A DNA stretch of 64,000 bases from Actinoplanes palleronii (GCF_016862315.1 NZ_BOMS01000053.1:1-64000); one strand, 5' to 3'; shown: positions 1 through 8,079, numbered from the stretch's first letter. The notes: a model not told the origin generated them from the letters alone. Numbers and translations: made by a program.

Positions 1-36
1 CTAGGTTCGGTGCCGGCCTGGTGGGTTGGGGCGGGT

Positions 37-393
37 TCAGTTCGGGGCGGGGAGGGTGCGGGCCAGCATGCAGACGGCGAGGAGACGGCGGAGGACCCAG
101 TCGCTCTCGGTCCAGTCGATGTCGCCTTCGGGGGAGACCCAGCCGTGCTGGAAGGCGGCGTCGCGGACGCCCTCGGCGTAGGCGGCCAGCAGGATCGGGG
201 TCAGCGGGCGAGTGTCGGCGTTGAGGCTGTCGCGGACGCCGGCGGCGTGCTGGTCGATCACTGACATCAGGCCGGGGGAGGACAGGGTGGCGGCGAGCCC
301 GCTGACTCCGACTGCCGCGGTGAGGTCGGCAAGCGAGGCGTGAGCGGAGCGGAGGGCGGCGCGGGCGGCGGCGTTGCTGAACAGACCAGGCAT
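37..393 (-). CDS. Unrecognised 118-residue protein
   Basis: Function unknown. The protein is mostly helical and Ala/Leu-rich at its N-terminus (MPGLFSNAAARAALRSAH), with an acidic Trp-containing patch (DIDWTESDW) near residues 94-102 and no signal peptide or membrane segment. Length and opening motif recall a family of about 120-residue actinobacterial proteins sometimes labelled DUF6401, but I hold that only tentatively. The ATG at 393 is the only plausible start. The 5' side faces a long non-coding repeat region, so the gene is probably monocistronic. Confidence 0.6.
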   Translation of the reverse strand: MPGLFSNAAARAALRSAHASLADLTAAVGVSGLAATLSSPGLMSVIDQHAAGVRDSLNADTRPLTPILLAAYAEGVRDAAFQHGWVSPEGDIDWTESDWVLRRLLAVCMLARTLPAPN

Positions 394-661
394 GAGGAGA
401 AAGTTAGAGACCGCCGGGTAGCCAACGGTTCTCCCTAACGGTGCAGGTCGGTTGAACCTGAAACCGCAGAACTCGCCGCGCCTGGCCCCTGTCGCCAGCG
501 GCGGAGCAGGGGAGAAGGCCAGACCGGAACCCGAGGCCGGTCCGGGCCCGACCGGCCCGAGTGGCGTCGGACGCAGGGCCGGCCGGGTGTGAGGCGCTGC
601 CGGGATGAGCAGAGCTGAACCCGCGGCCTCGACGTGGGAGCGGTCGACGCGGTGCTCACCC

Positions 662-892
662 GGATCCGCGGCCGAGGATCACCGGCCGGCGACCGATGGG
701 TCACCTGCGGCCGAGGGCTACCGGCTCGTTTCCGAGGGGCCACCTGCGGTCGAGAGCTACCGGCCCGTGACCGCCGGGATACCTGTGGCTGAGCGCCGCC
801 GGGTCGCGAACGATGACCACCCGCGGCCGAGAGCCGCCGGGCCATGGCCGACGGGCCATCTGGGGCTGAGGGCGGCCGGGGCGCGGCTGATG
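662..892. repeat. Tandem array of about six 39-bp units
   Basis: Degenerate units begin at 662 (36 bp, one codon short), 698, 737, 776, 815 and 854. The shared core is cacctgcggccgagagctac or a close variant. A weaker unit may precede at about 623. The period is a multiple of three, so the plus frame reads as 13-residue repeats (for example GSPAAEGYRLVSE, GPPAVESYRPVTA), but no ribosome site or family resemblance supports a protein. The rest of 394-989 holds no gene I can support. Confidence 0.8.
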
Positions 893-989
893 GGCCGCAG
901 GCCGCACCGGCCGCAGTGGGTGGGGGCGGGGGTGGGCAGGGTGAAGTGCCGGCCGCCTGGGGTGGTGGTCGGTGGGCGTCCTGGGAGGG

Positions 990-1310
990 TTACTCCGTGT
1001 AGGGGACGGGCTCGGGGCGGCGACGTTGGGTGTCGTCGGCGACGATGACCGTGGCTACCACGAGGGCGACGACGACCGCGAAGAACCAGGAGGCGTCATC
1101 GATGAGCTTCGCTGCCAGCGGGGCCTGGAAGGCGGCTAGGAAAAAACCCAGCCACGCGAGGCGGCGCTGACGTTCAGACAAGAATCCGGCAGATCGCACC
1201 CGGAAAGTCTGGCGCGATAAGTCCGGATCGCCGTCACCCGTTCGGCCGATTCTCAGTTGTCCGATAGTGCGATCAGCGTTGCGTCGAAGCCGCTCAACAG
1301 CTGCCGTCAT
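990..1310 (-). CDS. Small two-pass membrane protein, unknown function
   Basis: Unrecognised protein of up to 106 residues. A basic, hydrophilic N-terminal half (residues 1-50) is followed by two membrane segments at about 51-68 and 74-91 and a short charged tail (RRRPEPVPYTE). This is a common layout of small actinobacterial membrane proteins. The start is uncertain: ATG at 1310 gives 106 residues but overlaps the first 44 bases of the divergent gene at 1267, while GTG at 1199 would avoid the overlap and keep both helices. No clear ribosome site is seen for either. Confidence 0.55.
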   Translation of the reverse strand: MTAAVERLRRNADRTIGQLRIGRTGDGDPDLSRQTFRVRSAGFLSERQRRLAWLGFFLAAFQAPLAAKLIDDASWFFAVVVALVVATVIVADDTQRRRPEPVPYTE

Positions 1311-2025
1311 CGGCTCGTTCGCGCTGGTGGGGGCAGTTGTTGTTGGATCTTTTCGGGAATCGGAGCCGATCCGGCCGATCGAGGTGCTCGTACCGGACCT
1401 CGTACAGGCCGGTCCGCTGCTGGATCGGACCGCCGCCTGGCTCACCGTCGGCGACGCGGCCAGCCGGGTACGGGTGCAGACAGCCACCCTGCCGGGCCTG
1501 CTCTACCGGGTCAGCGCCGCACCGGACTCGGGTGTCGCACCGGTGGTGAGCCGGCAGGGCGGCCGGGTCGTCGTACGATTGCGGGCTACCGGGAGTGACG
1601 GCCTGGACGAGGTGCGGATCGTGCTCAACCGTGCCGTCCGATGGGACATCAGGCTGCCCGCCGGCGCGGGGGAGCAGCAGCTGAACCTGCGCGGCGGGCG
1701 GGTCAGCCGGGTCGAGCTGGGTGCGTCCGGGCTGGCCGAGGTGTGGTTGCCGGACCCGGACGGCACGGTGCCGGTGATGTTCCGCGGCGGCGTGGGCTCC
1801 GCGGTGCTGAGCACCGGCACGCCGGCCCCGTTCCGGGTGGTGCTGGACGAGGGCGCCGGCGCGGTGGTCACTCCGTGGGCGGCGAACAACGGCGCGCCGG
1901 TGGGCGCGATCCTCCGGGAGGACGGCTGGCGCCGGGCCGCTGATCGGTACGCGGTCCGCGCGGTGGCCGGGATGGGCAGTGTGGTCCTGCGCCGGTACGA
2001 GCCGGCACGACGGCGAACACGCTGA
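1267..2025 (+). CDS. Membrane-anchored or secreted beta-rich protein, unknown
   Basis: Unrecognised protein of 252 residues. An Arg-rich N-terminus (MRSALRRSRS) leads into one hydrophobic segment (about 11-28), a signal anchor or uncleaved signal. The remainder is predicted exported and rich in short beta strands with repeated 'xVELGASGLAEVWL'-type turns around residues 140-185, which resembles beta-helix putative-adhesin folds in a general way only. GTG at 1267 is used because it keeps the export signal, but it overlaps the 5' end of the divergent membrane gene. A hairpin at 2121-2144 follows. Confidence 0.65.
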   Translation: MRSALRRSRSTAAVIGSFALVGAVVVGSFRESEPIRPIEVLVPDLVQAGPLLDRTAAWLTVGDAASRVRVQTATLPGLLYRVSAAPDSGVAPVVSRQGGRVVVRLRATGSDGLDEVRIVLNRAVRWDIRLPAGAGEQQLNLRGGRVSRVELGASGLAEVWLPDPDGTVPVMFRGGVGSAVLSTGTPAPFRVVLDEGAGAVVTPWAANNGAPVGAILREDGWRRAADRYAVRAVAGMGSVVLRRYEPARRRTR

Positions 2026-2120
2026 TCACCGCGGTGCGCTCGGGTTGCTCGGTCATGACATCGGCGTACCCGGTGCGGGACGGGTGAAACGGCCTTCACC
2101 CTCGTACGAAATCAGGCGAA

Positions 2121-2144
2121 ACGGCCGCCCCGGAGAGCGGCCGT
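2121..2144. terminator. Hairpin between convergent genes
   Basis: Arms ACGGCCGC (2121-2128) and GCGGCCGT (2137-2144) form an 8-bp GC-rich stem with an 8-nt loop. There is no U-run. It lies between the ends of the plus gene (2025) and the minus SRPBCC gene (2161), so it could act as a weak bidirectional terminator. Confidence 0.4.
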
Positions 2145-2160
2145 GCCGGAACGGCGGACC

Positions 2161-2625
2161 TCAGGCACCCGGGCGGTCGACCTGCCCGCGCCAGCCGCCG
2201 GTGGTGATGCCGCCGCGGCTCTCGATGAACTCCTTGAAGCGGTGCAGATCGCCCTTGACCCGGCGGTCGACCAGCCCGAGCTTGTCGCCGGCGGTCTCCA
2301 CGAAGCCCTGCGGGTCGAAGTCGATCTGCACGGTGATCCGGGTGTGCGAGTCGTCGAGGCGGTGGAAGGTGACCACACCGGCCTGCTTCTCGCCCTCGGT
2401 GGCGGTCCAGGCGACGCGCTCGTCCGGCAGCTGCTCGGTGATCGTCGCGTCGAACTCGCGCTCGATCCCGGCGATCCGGGTCTTCCAGTGCGTGTGGGTG
2501 TCGTCCAGCTGCTGGATCTCCGCGACGCCCTCCATGAAGCGCGGGAATTCCTCGAACTGGGTCCACTGGTCGTAGCAGGTGCGGACCGGGACGTTGACGT
2601 CGACGAACTCGGTGACCGTGCTCAT
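2161..2625 (-). CDS. SRPBCC (START-like) family protein
   Basis: A 154-residue member of the SRPBCC/polyketide cyclase-dehydrase fold, a helix-grip barrel with a hydrophobic pocket. Visible family features are the opening 'VTEFVDVNVPVRTCYDQWT', the 'FPRFMEGVAEI' helix region near residue 28, and the long C-terminal helix (VKGDLHRFKEFIESRGG). Members of this type bind lipids or small hydrophobic ligands; the ligand here is unknown. ATG at 2625 has a GGGGG ribosome site. It is divergent from the FAD oxidoreductase at 2723, sharing a 97-bp promoter region, and a second SRPBCC gene lies on the oxidoreductase's other side. Confidence 0.85.
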   Translation of the reverse strand: MSTVTEFVDVNVPVRTCYDQWTQFEEFPRFMEGVAEIQQLDDTHTHWKTRIAGIEREFDATITEQLPDERVAWTATEGEKQAGVVTFHRLDDSHTRITVQIDFDPQGFVETAGDKLGLVDRRVKGDLHRFKEFIESRGGITTGGWRGQVDRPGA

Positions 2626-2710
2626 GCGGTGATCCCCCCTCAGTCGGTTGCCGGTTGTTTCCTCACCCCATGATTGCGAGGTGCCCCCGGCGTCCGGGGC
2701 GAAACGTGGC

Positions 2711-2716
2711 TAACGT
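2711..2716 (+). promoter_or_regulatory. -10 hexamer TAACGT, leaderless-type
   Basis: TAACGT ends 6 nt before the GTG at 2723. No ribosome site is present, so transcription probably starts at or beside the start codon. Confidence 0.6.
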
Positions 2717-2722
2717 GCGGAC

Positions 2723-4306
2723 GTGGACACGGTTGACGCGGTGATCGTCGGGGCGGGGCACAACGGCTTGGTGGCAGCGAACCTGCTGGCCGACGCGGGC
2801 TGGTCGGTGCGGGTGCTGGAGGCCACCGGTGAACCCGGCGGCGCGGTGCGTTCCGGGGAGGTGACCGCGCCCGGATATCTGTCCGACCTGTTCAGCGCGT
2901 TCTACCCGCTCGGGTACGCGTCGCCGGTGCTGCGGGACCTGGCCCTGGACCGGCACGGGCTGTCCTGGACGCACGCACCCACGGTGCTCACCCACCTGCT
3001 GCCGGACGGGCGGGCGGCCACGGTCAGCCGTGATCTGGAACGGACAATGGCGTCGATGGAGACGTTCGCCGCCGGGGACGGGGAGCGGTGGAAGCAGGCG
3101 TACGGCGAATGGTCGGACATCGCGGACCGGATGCTGCCGGTGATCCTGCGGCCGTTCCCGCCGGTCGCCGACGGCCTCGGCCTGGCCCGGCGGCTCGGCG
3201 TCGGTGGCAGTCTGCGGCTGGCCCGGCGGCTGGTGCTCTCCGCCCGGGAGCTGGGTTCGGAGCTGTTCCAGGGCGAGGGCGCCCGGGTGGCCCTGGCCGG
3301 GTGCGCGCTGCACACCGACCTGTCCCCGGAGGAGGCCGGCGGCGGTGTCTACGGCTGGCTGCTCACCATGCTCGGCCAGCAGGTCGGCTGGCCGGTGCCG
3401 GTGGGCGGGGCCGGTCAGCTGACCGCCGCGCTGGTCCGGCGGCTGCGGGCCCGGGGCGGCGAGATCGTCCACCGGGCGCCGGTGAGCCGGGTGCTGGTGG
3501 CGCGCGGCCGGGCGATGGGCGTGCGCACCGCGGACGGGCGGGACTGGCGGGCCCGGCGCGCGGTGATCGCGGACGTGCCGGCGCCGGCGCTCTTCCTGGA
3601 CCTGGTCGGTGAGCGGTGGCTGCCGCCCCGGCTGGTCGAGGATCTCGCGCACTTCCGCTGGGACGGCGCGACGGTGAAGGTGGACTGGGCACTGAACCGG
3701 CCGATCCCGTGGACGACCGCGGAGACGTCCGGGTCCGGGACGGTGCACCTGGGCGCGGACCTGAACGGCCTGACCCGGTACGCCGGGAAGCTCGCCACCG
3801 GTGAGGTGCCGGACGACCCGTTCCTGCTGCTCGGGCAGATGACCACGACTGATCCGAGTCGGTCACCGGCGGGTACGGAGAGCGCGTGGGCGTATACCCA
3901 CCTGCCGCACCGGCCGGTGTGGCCGGCCGAGGTGATCGCGGCGCACGTGGAGCGGATCGAGGCGGTCATCGAGAAGCAGGCGCCGGGGTTCCGGGCGGCG
4001 ATCGTGGGGCGCAACGTGTTCGGGCCGGGTGATCTGGAGCGGGAGAACCCGTCGCTGGTGGGCGGGGCGCTGGGCGGGGGGACGTCGGCGGCGTTCCAGC
4101 AGCTGTTCCTGCGGCCGGTGCCGGGGCTGGGGCGGGCCGACACGCCGGTGGACCGGCTGTATCTGGGGAGTTCGTCGGCGCATCCGGGGGGTGGGGTGCA
4201 CGGGGCGCCGGGGGCGAATGCGGCTCGGGCGGCGTTGGCGCGGGATCGGTTGCCGTTCTATCGGGCGGGGATTGAGGGGTTGCAGCGGGCGGTGTACGCC
4301 TCGTAG
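2723..4306 (+). CDS. Phytoene-desaturase-like FAD-dependent oxidoreductase
   Basis: FAD/NAD(P)-binding oxidoreductase of 527 residues in the phytoene dehydrogenase / PYROXD2 superfamily. The N-terminal Rossmann dinucleotide motif is VIVGAGHNGLVAANLL (residues 7-22), followed by the flavin-contacting acid in VLEATGEPGGAVRSG. A second FAD motif near the C-terminus reads LYLGSSSAHPGGGVHGAPG. The substrate cannot be told from sequence: carotenoid, retinoid or another polyene are family possibilities, but no carotenoid genes are nearby. Start is GTG 2723 behind a leaderless-type -10. It is flanked by two minus-strand SRPBCC genes, possibly lipid carriers for the same chemistry (inference). Confidence 0.85.
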   Translation: MDTVDAVIVGAGHNGLVAANLLADAGWSVRVLEATGEPGGAVRSGEVTAPGYLSDLFSAFYPLGYASPVLRDLALDRHGLSWTHAPTVLTHLLPDGRAATVSRDLERTMASMETFAAGDGERWKQAYGEWSDIADRMLPVILRPFPPVADGLGLARRLGVGGSLRLARRLVLSARELGSELFQGEGARVALAGCALHTDLSPEEAGGGVYGWLLTMLGQQVGWPVPVGGAGQLTAALVRRLRARGGEIVHRAPVSRVLVARGRAMGVRTADGRDWRARRAVIADVPAPALFLDLVGERWLPPRLVEDLAHFRWDGATVKVDWALNRPIPWTTAETSGSGTVHLGADLNGLTRYAGKLATGEVPDDPFLLLGQMTTTDPSRSPAGTESAWAYTHLPHRPVWPAEVIAAHVERIEAVIEKQAPGFRAAIVGRNVFGPGDLERENPSLVGGALGGGTSAAFQQLFLRPVPGLGRADTPVDRLYLGSSSAHPGGGVHGAPGANAARAALARDRLPFYRAGIEGLQRAVYAS

Positions 4307-4310
4307 CGGC

Positions 4311-4430
4311 GCGGCGGTTTTGAGGAGCGGTGGTCTGGTGGCGTGGCGGCGCGGCGGTTTTGAGGAGCGGTGGTCTGGTGGCGTGGCGGCGTGGTGGTTT
4401 TGAGGAGCGGCGGTCTGGTGGTGCGGCGCG
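4311..4430. repeat. Three 40-bp tandem repeats at a convergent junction
   Basis: Units begin at 4311, 4351 and 4391, each exactly 40 bp. The first two are identical (core ttttgaggagcggtggtctg); the third has a few changes. The array starts five bases after the oxidoreductase stop codon and ends 30 bp before the convergent SRPBCC gene. No hairpin or coding role is apparent. Confidence 0.9.
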
Positions 4431-4460
4431 GCTCGCCTCGGGCTGGTGATCAAGCGGTGA

Positions 4461-4910
4461 TCAAGCGGCGGGCCGGCGGCGGGACTCGGCGATGTCCGCC
4501 AACCGGCGCAGGGCTTCCACGTTGCGCTGGTGCAGCACCAGATCGTTGATCTTGTTGCGGGCCCAGAGCAGCGGACCGGAGTCGAACTTCTCGTGCATGG
4601 TCACCCGGGTGTCGCCGTTGACCTCGGTGTCCAGCACGATCTTCACGACCGCCTCGCCCAGCGGCCACAGCCCCGCCCGGATCGTCAGCTCCCGGCCCGG
4701 GACGCACGCGAGCACCGTCGACTTGTCGTGCAGCGAGAACGGCCACGGCCCGGCCTTGTGATGCAGCTCGGCGCCGGCCTCGGGCCAGGACGCCTCGACG
4801 TCGCGGATGTGCGTGGTGCCGACCACCCAGTCGCTGTACGACCAGCCGTCGGCGAGGACGGCGAAGACGCGCTCGGGCGGGGCGTGAACGGTGCGTACGA
4901 CAGTGGCCAT
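4461..4910 (-). CDS. SRPBCC family protein
   Basis: A 149-residue SRPBCC/START-like protein with the typical opening VVRTVHAPPERVFAVLADGW, a beta-rich middle, and a C-terminal helix ending in RNVEALRRLADIAESRRRP. The role is likely binding of a hydrophobic ligand; none can be named. It is only distantly similar to the SRPBCC protein at 2161-2625, so it is not a simple duplication. Its position convergent to the FAD oxidoreductase suggests a shared function, which is inference. The ATG at 4910 is used. Confidence 0.85.
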   Translation of the reverse strand: MATVVRTVHAPPERVFAVLADGWSYSDWVVGTTHIRDVEASWPEAGAELHHKAGPWPFSLHDKSTVLACVPGRELTIRAGLWPLGEAVVKIVLDTEVNGDTRVTMHEKFDSGPLLWARNKINDLVLHQRNVEALRRLADIAESRRRPAA

Positions 4911-4939
4911 GGCCGGGGATTACCCTGCGTGGCCAGCTC

Positions 4940-5170
4940 CTAACGGGTGCGTTGCCGGCGGCGGGCGGCGGTGGCGATGCGCAGCGCCGGCCACAGGCGC
5001 AGGCGGCGGGAGCTGTCGGCGGCAGCCAGCAGGCGGGCCAGGTCGGCGCGCTCGGCCGGTGGGACCAGGGTGATCACGATGAGGACCGGGATCGCGGCGG
5101 CCACCAACTCGGTCAGCACGACGAAGATGATCAGGGCGGCGACGGTGAGGTAGAGCACGGCCTCGTTCAT
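4940..5170 (-). CDS. Small two-pass membrane protein
   Basis: A 76-residue unrecognised membrane protein. The start at ATG 5170 is set by a clear GGGAG ribosome site 6-7 nt upstream; the open frame runs further but the extra 26 residues are hydrophilic and unlike a real N-terminus. Two hydrophobic segments (about 4-22 and 24-43, containing AALIIFVVLTELVAAAIPVL) are followed by a basic tail (ATAARRRQRTR) expected to stay in the cytoplasm. It lies 29 bp downstream of the SRPBCC gene's start on the same strand. Confidence 0.6.
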   Translation of the reverse strand: MNEAVLYLTVAALIIFVVLTELVAAAIPVLIVITLVPPAERADLARLLAAADSSRRLRLWPALRIATAARRRQRTR

Positions 5171-5222
5171 GGTTACTCCCGGTGGGGCCGAGGGGTCGGA
5201 AAGGGGCATCTCGCCTCTGAGA

Positions 5223-5381
5223 TGAATATCTGAGATTCGCTCCTGCATATCAATGCATATTCACTGAGCGGCAAAACGGTACTTTGCCTGGTGATCAGTG
5301 ATGTTGGCCCTCGGGTGACGGGGTAGTCAGGTGGCGGTATCGTGCGCGTGACGCCACATCGAGTGAATATCCATTGAATAT
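5223..5381. promoter_or_regulatory. AT-rich patch with four TGAATAT motifs
   Basis: TGAATAT occurs at 5223-5229, inverted at 5257-5263, and directly at 5364-5370 and 5375-5381. The last two are 11 bp apart, one helical turn. The patch stands out in a GC-rich background and lies between the divergent membrane gene (start 5170) and the small gene/XRE regulator pair (starts 5451 and 5687). It is a candidate operator, possibly for that regulator. Confidence 0.5.
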
Positions 5382-5450
5382 TTGAGAAGTCGTGTTATCG
5401 TGCCCGCGGCTAGCTACCTTCATGACATGACAAAGGAGACATCTGCCGAA

Positions 5451-5672
5451 ATGACTAACTCGTCCGAGCATCGACCGCTTCAAGCCGAAATGATTGCCGG
5501 GGTATGCGTCACCGGCAGCTGCCCGACCGTGTATCGCACGGATCGCGATTCACTGGTCGTGCAAGGCTATGCCGTGCCGGGCGGGGTGGCCGGTGTCGAC
5601 CTACCGGAAGGCGAGTCACTCGTTGAGATTCCGCTGCACCTGCTCCTGGACGCGGCGCGCCAGATCTCCTGA
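5451..5672 (+). CDS. Small partner protein of the XRE/DUF5753 regulator
   Basis: A 73-residue protein whose family I cannot name. It has a short acidic N-terminus, a 'GVCVTGSCPTVYRTDRDS' segment with two Cys at about residues 17 and 22, and a beta-rich C-terminal half ending in IPLHLLLDAARQIS. Start ATG 5451 lies 12 nt after an AAAGGAG; an in-frame ATG at 5427 is possible. The stop is 14 bp before the XRE-family gene, so the two are almost certainly co-transcribed. In actinobacteria such regulators often have a small partner acting in morphology or toxin-antitoxin-like pairs; that role here is inference. Confidence 0.65.
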   Translation: MTNSSEHRPLQAEMIAGVCVTGSCPTVYRTDRDSLVVQGYAVPGGVAGVDLPEGESLVEIPLHLLLDAARQIS

Positions 5673-5686
5673 GCGATGGCCGGCCC

Positions 5687-6565
5687 ATGTCTGATGTCTT
5701 CGGCTCGCTCGGCGACGTCGGCAGGCTGTCGATCGGCGCGGCCCTGCGGTTCGCCCGGCTCCGTGCCGGGCTGACCGGTGCGGACCTGGCCAATCGGGCG
5801 GGTATGAGCCAGGCCAAGGTGTCGCGGCTGGAGACCGGTAAATCGCCCGCGGATCCGGCCGACGTCCGGACACTCGCCCAGGCGATGGGTCTTCCCGCAG
5901 ACGAGGCCGAGGCGCTGGAATCGCTGGCTACGCAGACCTACGAGCGGATGACCGACTGGCGGGCCGAGCCTCGGGGTCTGCCGCAGCGCCAGGACGAGGT
6001 GGGACAGCTCGAGCGGCAGAGCGCGGAGATCCGCGTCTTCAATCCGTCGGTCATCCCGGGCCTGCTGCAGACCAGCAGCTATGCCCGCGCGGTGATCACC
6101 ACGCTGGCATCCATGCTCGCACCGGAATCGGCGGGGCAGGACGCCGGGAAGAACCTGGTGACGACCGTTTCGCGGCGGATGTCGCGACAGGAGATCCTCG
6201 CCTCGGCGACGAAGAGGTTCCACTTCGTGATCACGGAATCGGTGCTGGGCGCCGGGGTCGGCACCCCGGAAGACATGATCGGCCAGCTTCAGCAGATCCG
6301 GTACCTGACCGGCCTCCCGAACGTCAGCTTGAAGATCCTGCCGGCCCGCTCGTTCGTCACGGTCGCGCCCATGCACTCCTTCGAGCTGCTCGATCGGCGT
6401 GCCGTGATCATCGACCTGTTCAACACGTCGATGACCGCACAGAGCCGTTCCGACATCCGCCTGTATCACGACCTTTTTGAGCGTTTCGACCTCGCTGCCA
6501 CCGCCGATGTCGATGCGTTGCTCGACGAGTACACCGAGTACTACCGCCATCAGGCCGCCGTCTGA
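5687..6565 (+). CDS. XRE-family regulator with DUF5753 (Scr1-type) domain
   Basis: DNA-binding regulator of 292 residues. The N-terminal helix-turn-helix spans about residues 15-70 (LRFARLRAGLTGADLANRAG, then SQAKVSRLETGK). The rest, about 100-285, is the DUF5753 domain, recognisable by 'VIPGLLQTSSYARAVI' and 'LRYLTGLPNVSLKILP'-like stretches. Scr1-type proteins of Streptomyces and relatives work with small partner proteins, and one sits directly upstream here. The upstream TGAATAT patch is a reasonable operator candidate. No effector is visible. Confidence 0.88.
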   Translation: MSDVFGSLGDVGRLSIGAALRFARLRAGLTGADLANRAGMSQAKVSRLETGKSPADPADVRTLAQAMGLPADEAEALESLATQTYERMTDWRAEPRGLPQRQDEVGQLERQSAEIRVFNPSVIPGLLQTSSYARAVITTLASMLAPESAGQDAGKNLVTTVSRRMSRQEILASATKRFHFVITESVLGAGVGTPEDMIGQLQQIRYLTGLPNVSLKILPARSFVTVAPMHSFELLDRRAVIIDLFNTSMTAQSRSDIRLYHDLFERFDLAATADVDALLDEYTEYYRHQAAV

Positions 6566-6669
6566 ACTCGGTTGAGCGGCCACCCCGCCCGGCCAGGATG
6601 TTTACGCTAGGGGCACTCGGGCAACGAAACCTGCCGTTATCCCGTCACTCCCGCCGCTGAGGAGAACCC

Positions 6670-7866
6670 GTGCGAATTGCGATGATCTCCGAACACGCCA
6701 GCCCTCTAGGCGTGGGCGGCCAGCATGCCCACGTCGCCGACCTGTCCAGGGCGCTCGCCGAAATCGGGCACGACGTCCGTGTCTACACCCGTCGTACGGA
6801 CCCGGCGGTGGCCGACGTGGTGCCCGGGCCGGACGGCGTGCATGTCGTCCACATCGCCGCCGGTCCGGCCGAGCACGTGCCGGCCGAGGATCTCCTTCCG
6901 CACATGGCCGAGTTCGCCCGGCTGCTCAGCGCGCAGTGGCAGCACGACGGCTGGCGCCCGGACGTGGTGCACGCACACTTCTGGACCAGTGGCCTGGCCG
7001 CGATCACCGCGGCCAAGCAGGTCGGCATCCCGGTGGTGCAGTCGTTCCACGAACTCGGCGCGATCGACCCGGCCGCCGTCGGCCCGTCCCGTTCCGGGTA
7101 CGAGCGGGCGCTCGGCCGCGCGGTCGACCGGGTGGTCGCACAGACCCAGGACGAGGTGCGCGGACTCGTCCGGATCGGGGTGCCGCGGGCACAGCTCACC
7201 GTGGTGCCGGCCGGCGTGGACAGCGTCCGGTTCACCCCGGAGGGCCCGATGGCCGCGCGTGACCTGAACCGGCCCCGGATCCTCTCGGTCGGCCGGCTCG
7301 TCGAGCACAAGGGCTTCGGCGACGTCATCCAGGCGATGCGTTTCGTGCCGGGCGCCGAGGTGGTCGTTGTCGGCGGTCCGCGGGCCGATCAGCTCGCCGG
7401 TGACCCGGGCGCCAAGTCGCTGCGCGCGCTCGCCGAGCGGTGCCAGGTCGCCGACCGGTTCCGCCTGGTCGGCTCGGTGCCGCACCGGGACATGCCGAGC
7501 TGGTACCGCTCGGCCGACATGCTTGTCGCCGCGCCCTGGGAGGAGCAGTTCGAGCAGTCCGCGCTGGAGGCGATGGCCTGCGGCGTGCCGATCATCGGGA
7601 CCGCGGTGGGCGGGCTGACCGAGACCGTTGTCGACGGGCTCACCGGTGACCTGGTGCCGGCCCGGGACCCGCGGGCGCTCGGCGGGGCGCTGCGCCGGCT
7701 GGTCAACGACAAGGTGCGGCGGTTCACGTACGCGACGGCGGCGCTCGATCGGGCCCGGCAGGCGTACTCCTGGAAGCGCGTCGCGGCGCAGGTCGGGTCG
7801 GTCTACTCCGCGGTGACCGGCCTGCGCCGCAGTGCCGCCGAGGTGGAAGCGGAAGCGGTGGCGTAA
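6670..7866 (+). CDS. Glycosyltransferase family 4 protein
   Basis: Retaining GT-B glycosyltransferase of 398 residues. The N-terminal domain opens with MRIAMISEHASPLGVGGQHA, giving the GGxxxHV acceptor/phosphate loop. The C-terminal donor domain has SVGRLVEHKGFGD (about 214-226) and the EX7E region EQFEQSALEAMACGVPIIG (about 295-313) that contacts the nucleotide sugar. Family members make glycosides, trehalose or cell-surface glycans; the acceptor is not deducible. Start GTG 6670 has a GAGGAG site. The C-terminus (AAEVEAEAVA) runs straight into a repeat-bearing intergenic region. Confidence 0.85.
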   Translation: MRIAMISEHASPLGVGGQHAHVADLSRALAEIGHDVRVYTRRTDPAVADVVPGPDGVHVVHIAAGPAEHVPAEDLLPHMAEFARLLSAQWQHDGWRPDVVHAHFWTSGLAAITAAKQVGIPVVQSFHELGAIDPAAVGPSRSGYERALGRAVDRVVAQTQDEVRGLVRIGVPRAQLTVVPAGVDSVRFTPEGPMAARDLNRPRILSVGRLVEHKGFGDVIQAMRFVPGAEVVVVGGPRADQLAGDPGAKSLRALAERCQVADRFRLVGSVPHRDMPSWYRSADMLVAAPWEEQFEQSALEAMACGVPIIGTAVGGLTETVVDGLTGDLVPARDPRALGGALRRLVNDKVRRFTYATAALDRARQAYSWKRVAAQVGSVYSAVTGLRRSAAEVEAEAVA

Positions 7867-7933
7867 GCGGTGGCGTAAGCGCACCGGGCCGGGCCGCGGC
7901 GCAGGCCGCGGCCTTCGAACGAGGTCTTCTCGG

Positions 7934-8079
7934 CGGTGAGCAGCCGGTCCGGGTGGTGAAACCGGTCAGCGGTGAGCAGCCGGTCCGGGTGATGAAAACC
8001 GGTCAGCGGTGAGCAGCCCGTCCGGGTGATGAAAACCGGTCAGCGTGAGCGGCCGGTCCGAGTGGTGAAAAACGGTCAG
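7934..8079. repeat. Four 36-37 bp tandem repeats at a convergent junction
   Basis: Units: 7934-7969 (36 bp), 7970-8006 (37), 8007-8043 (37), 8044-8079 (36). The shared start is cggtgagcagccggtccggg and the end is accggtcag. There are no spacers, so this is not a CRISPR array. The last unit contains the stop codon of the convergent VOC gene (8076-8078), so the repeat has merged with the coding end. Confidence 0.9.

Noticed and set aside
7934-8079. Possible small CRISPR array
   Set aside because: The repeats are head-to-tail without spacers, and no cas gene is present.
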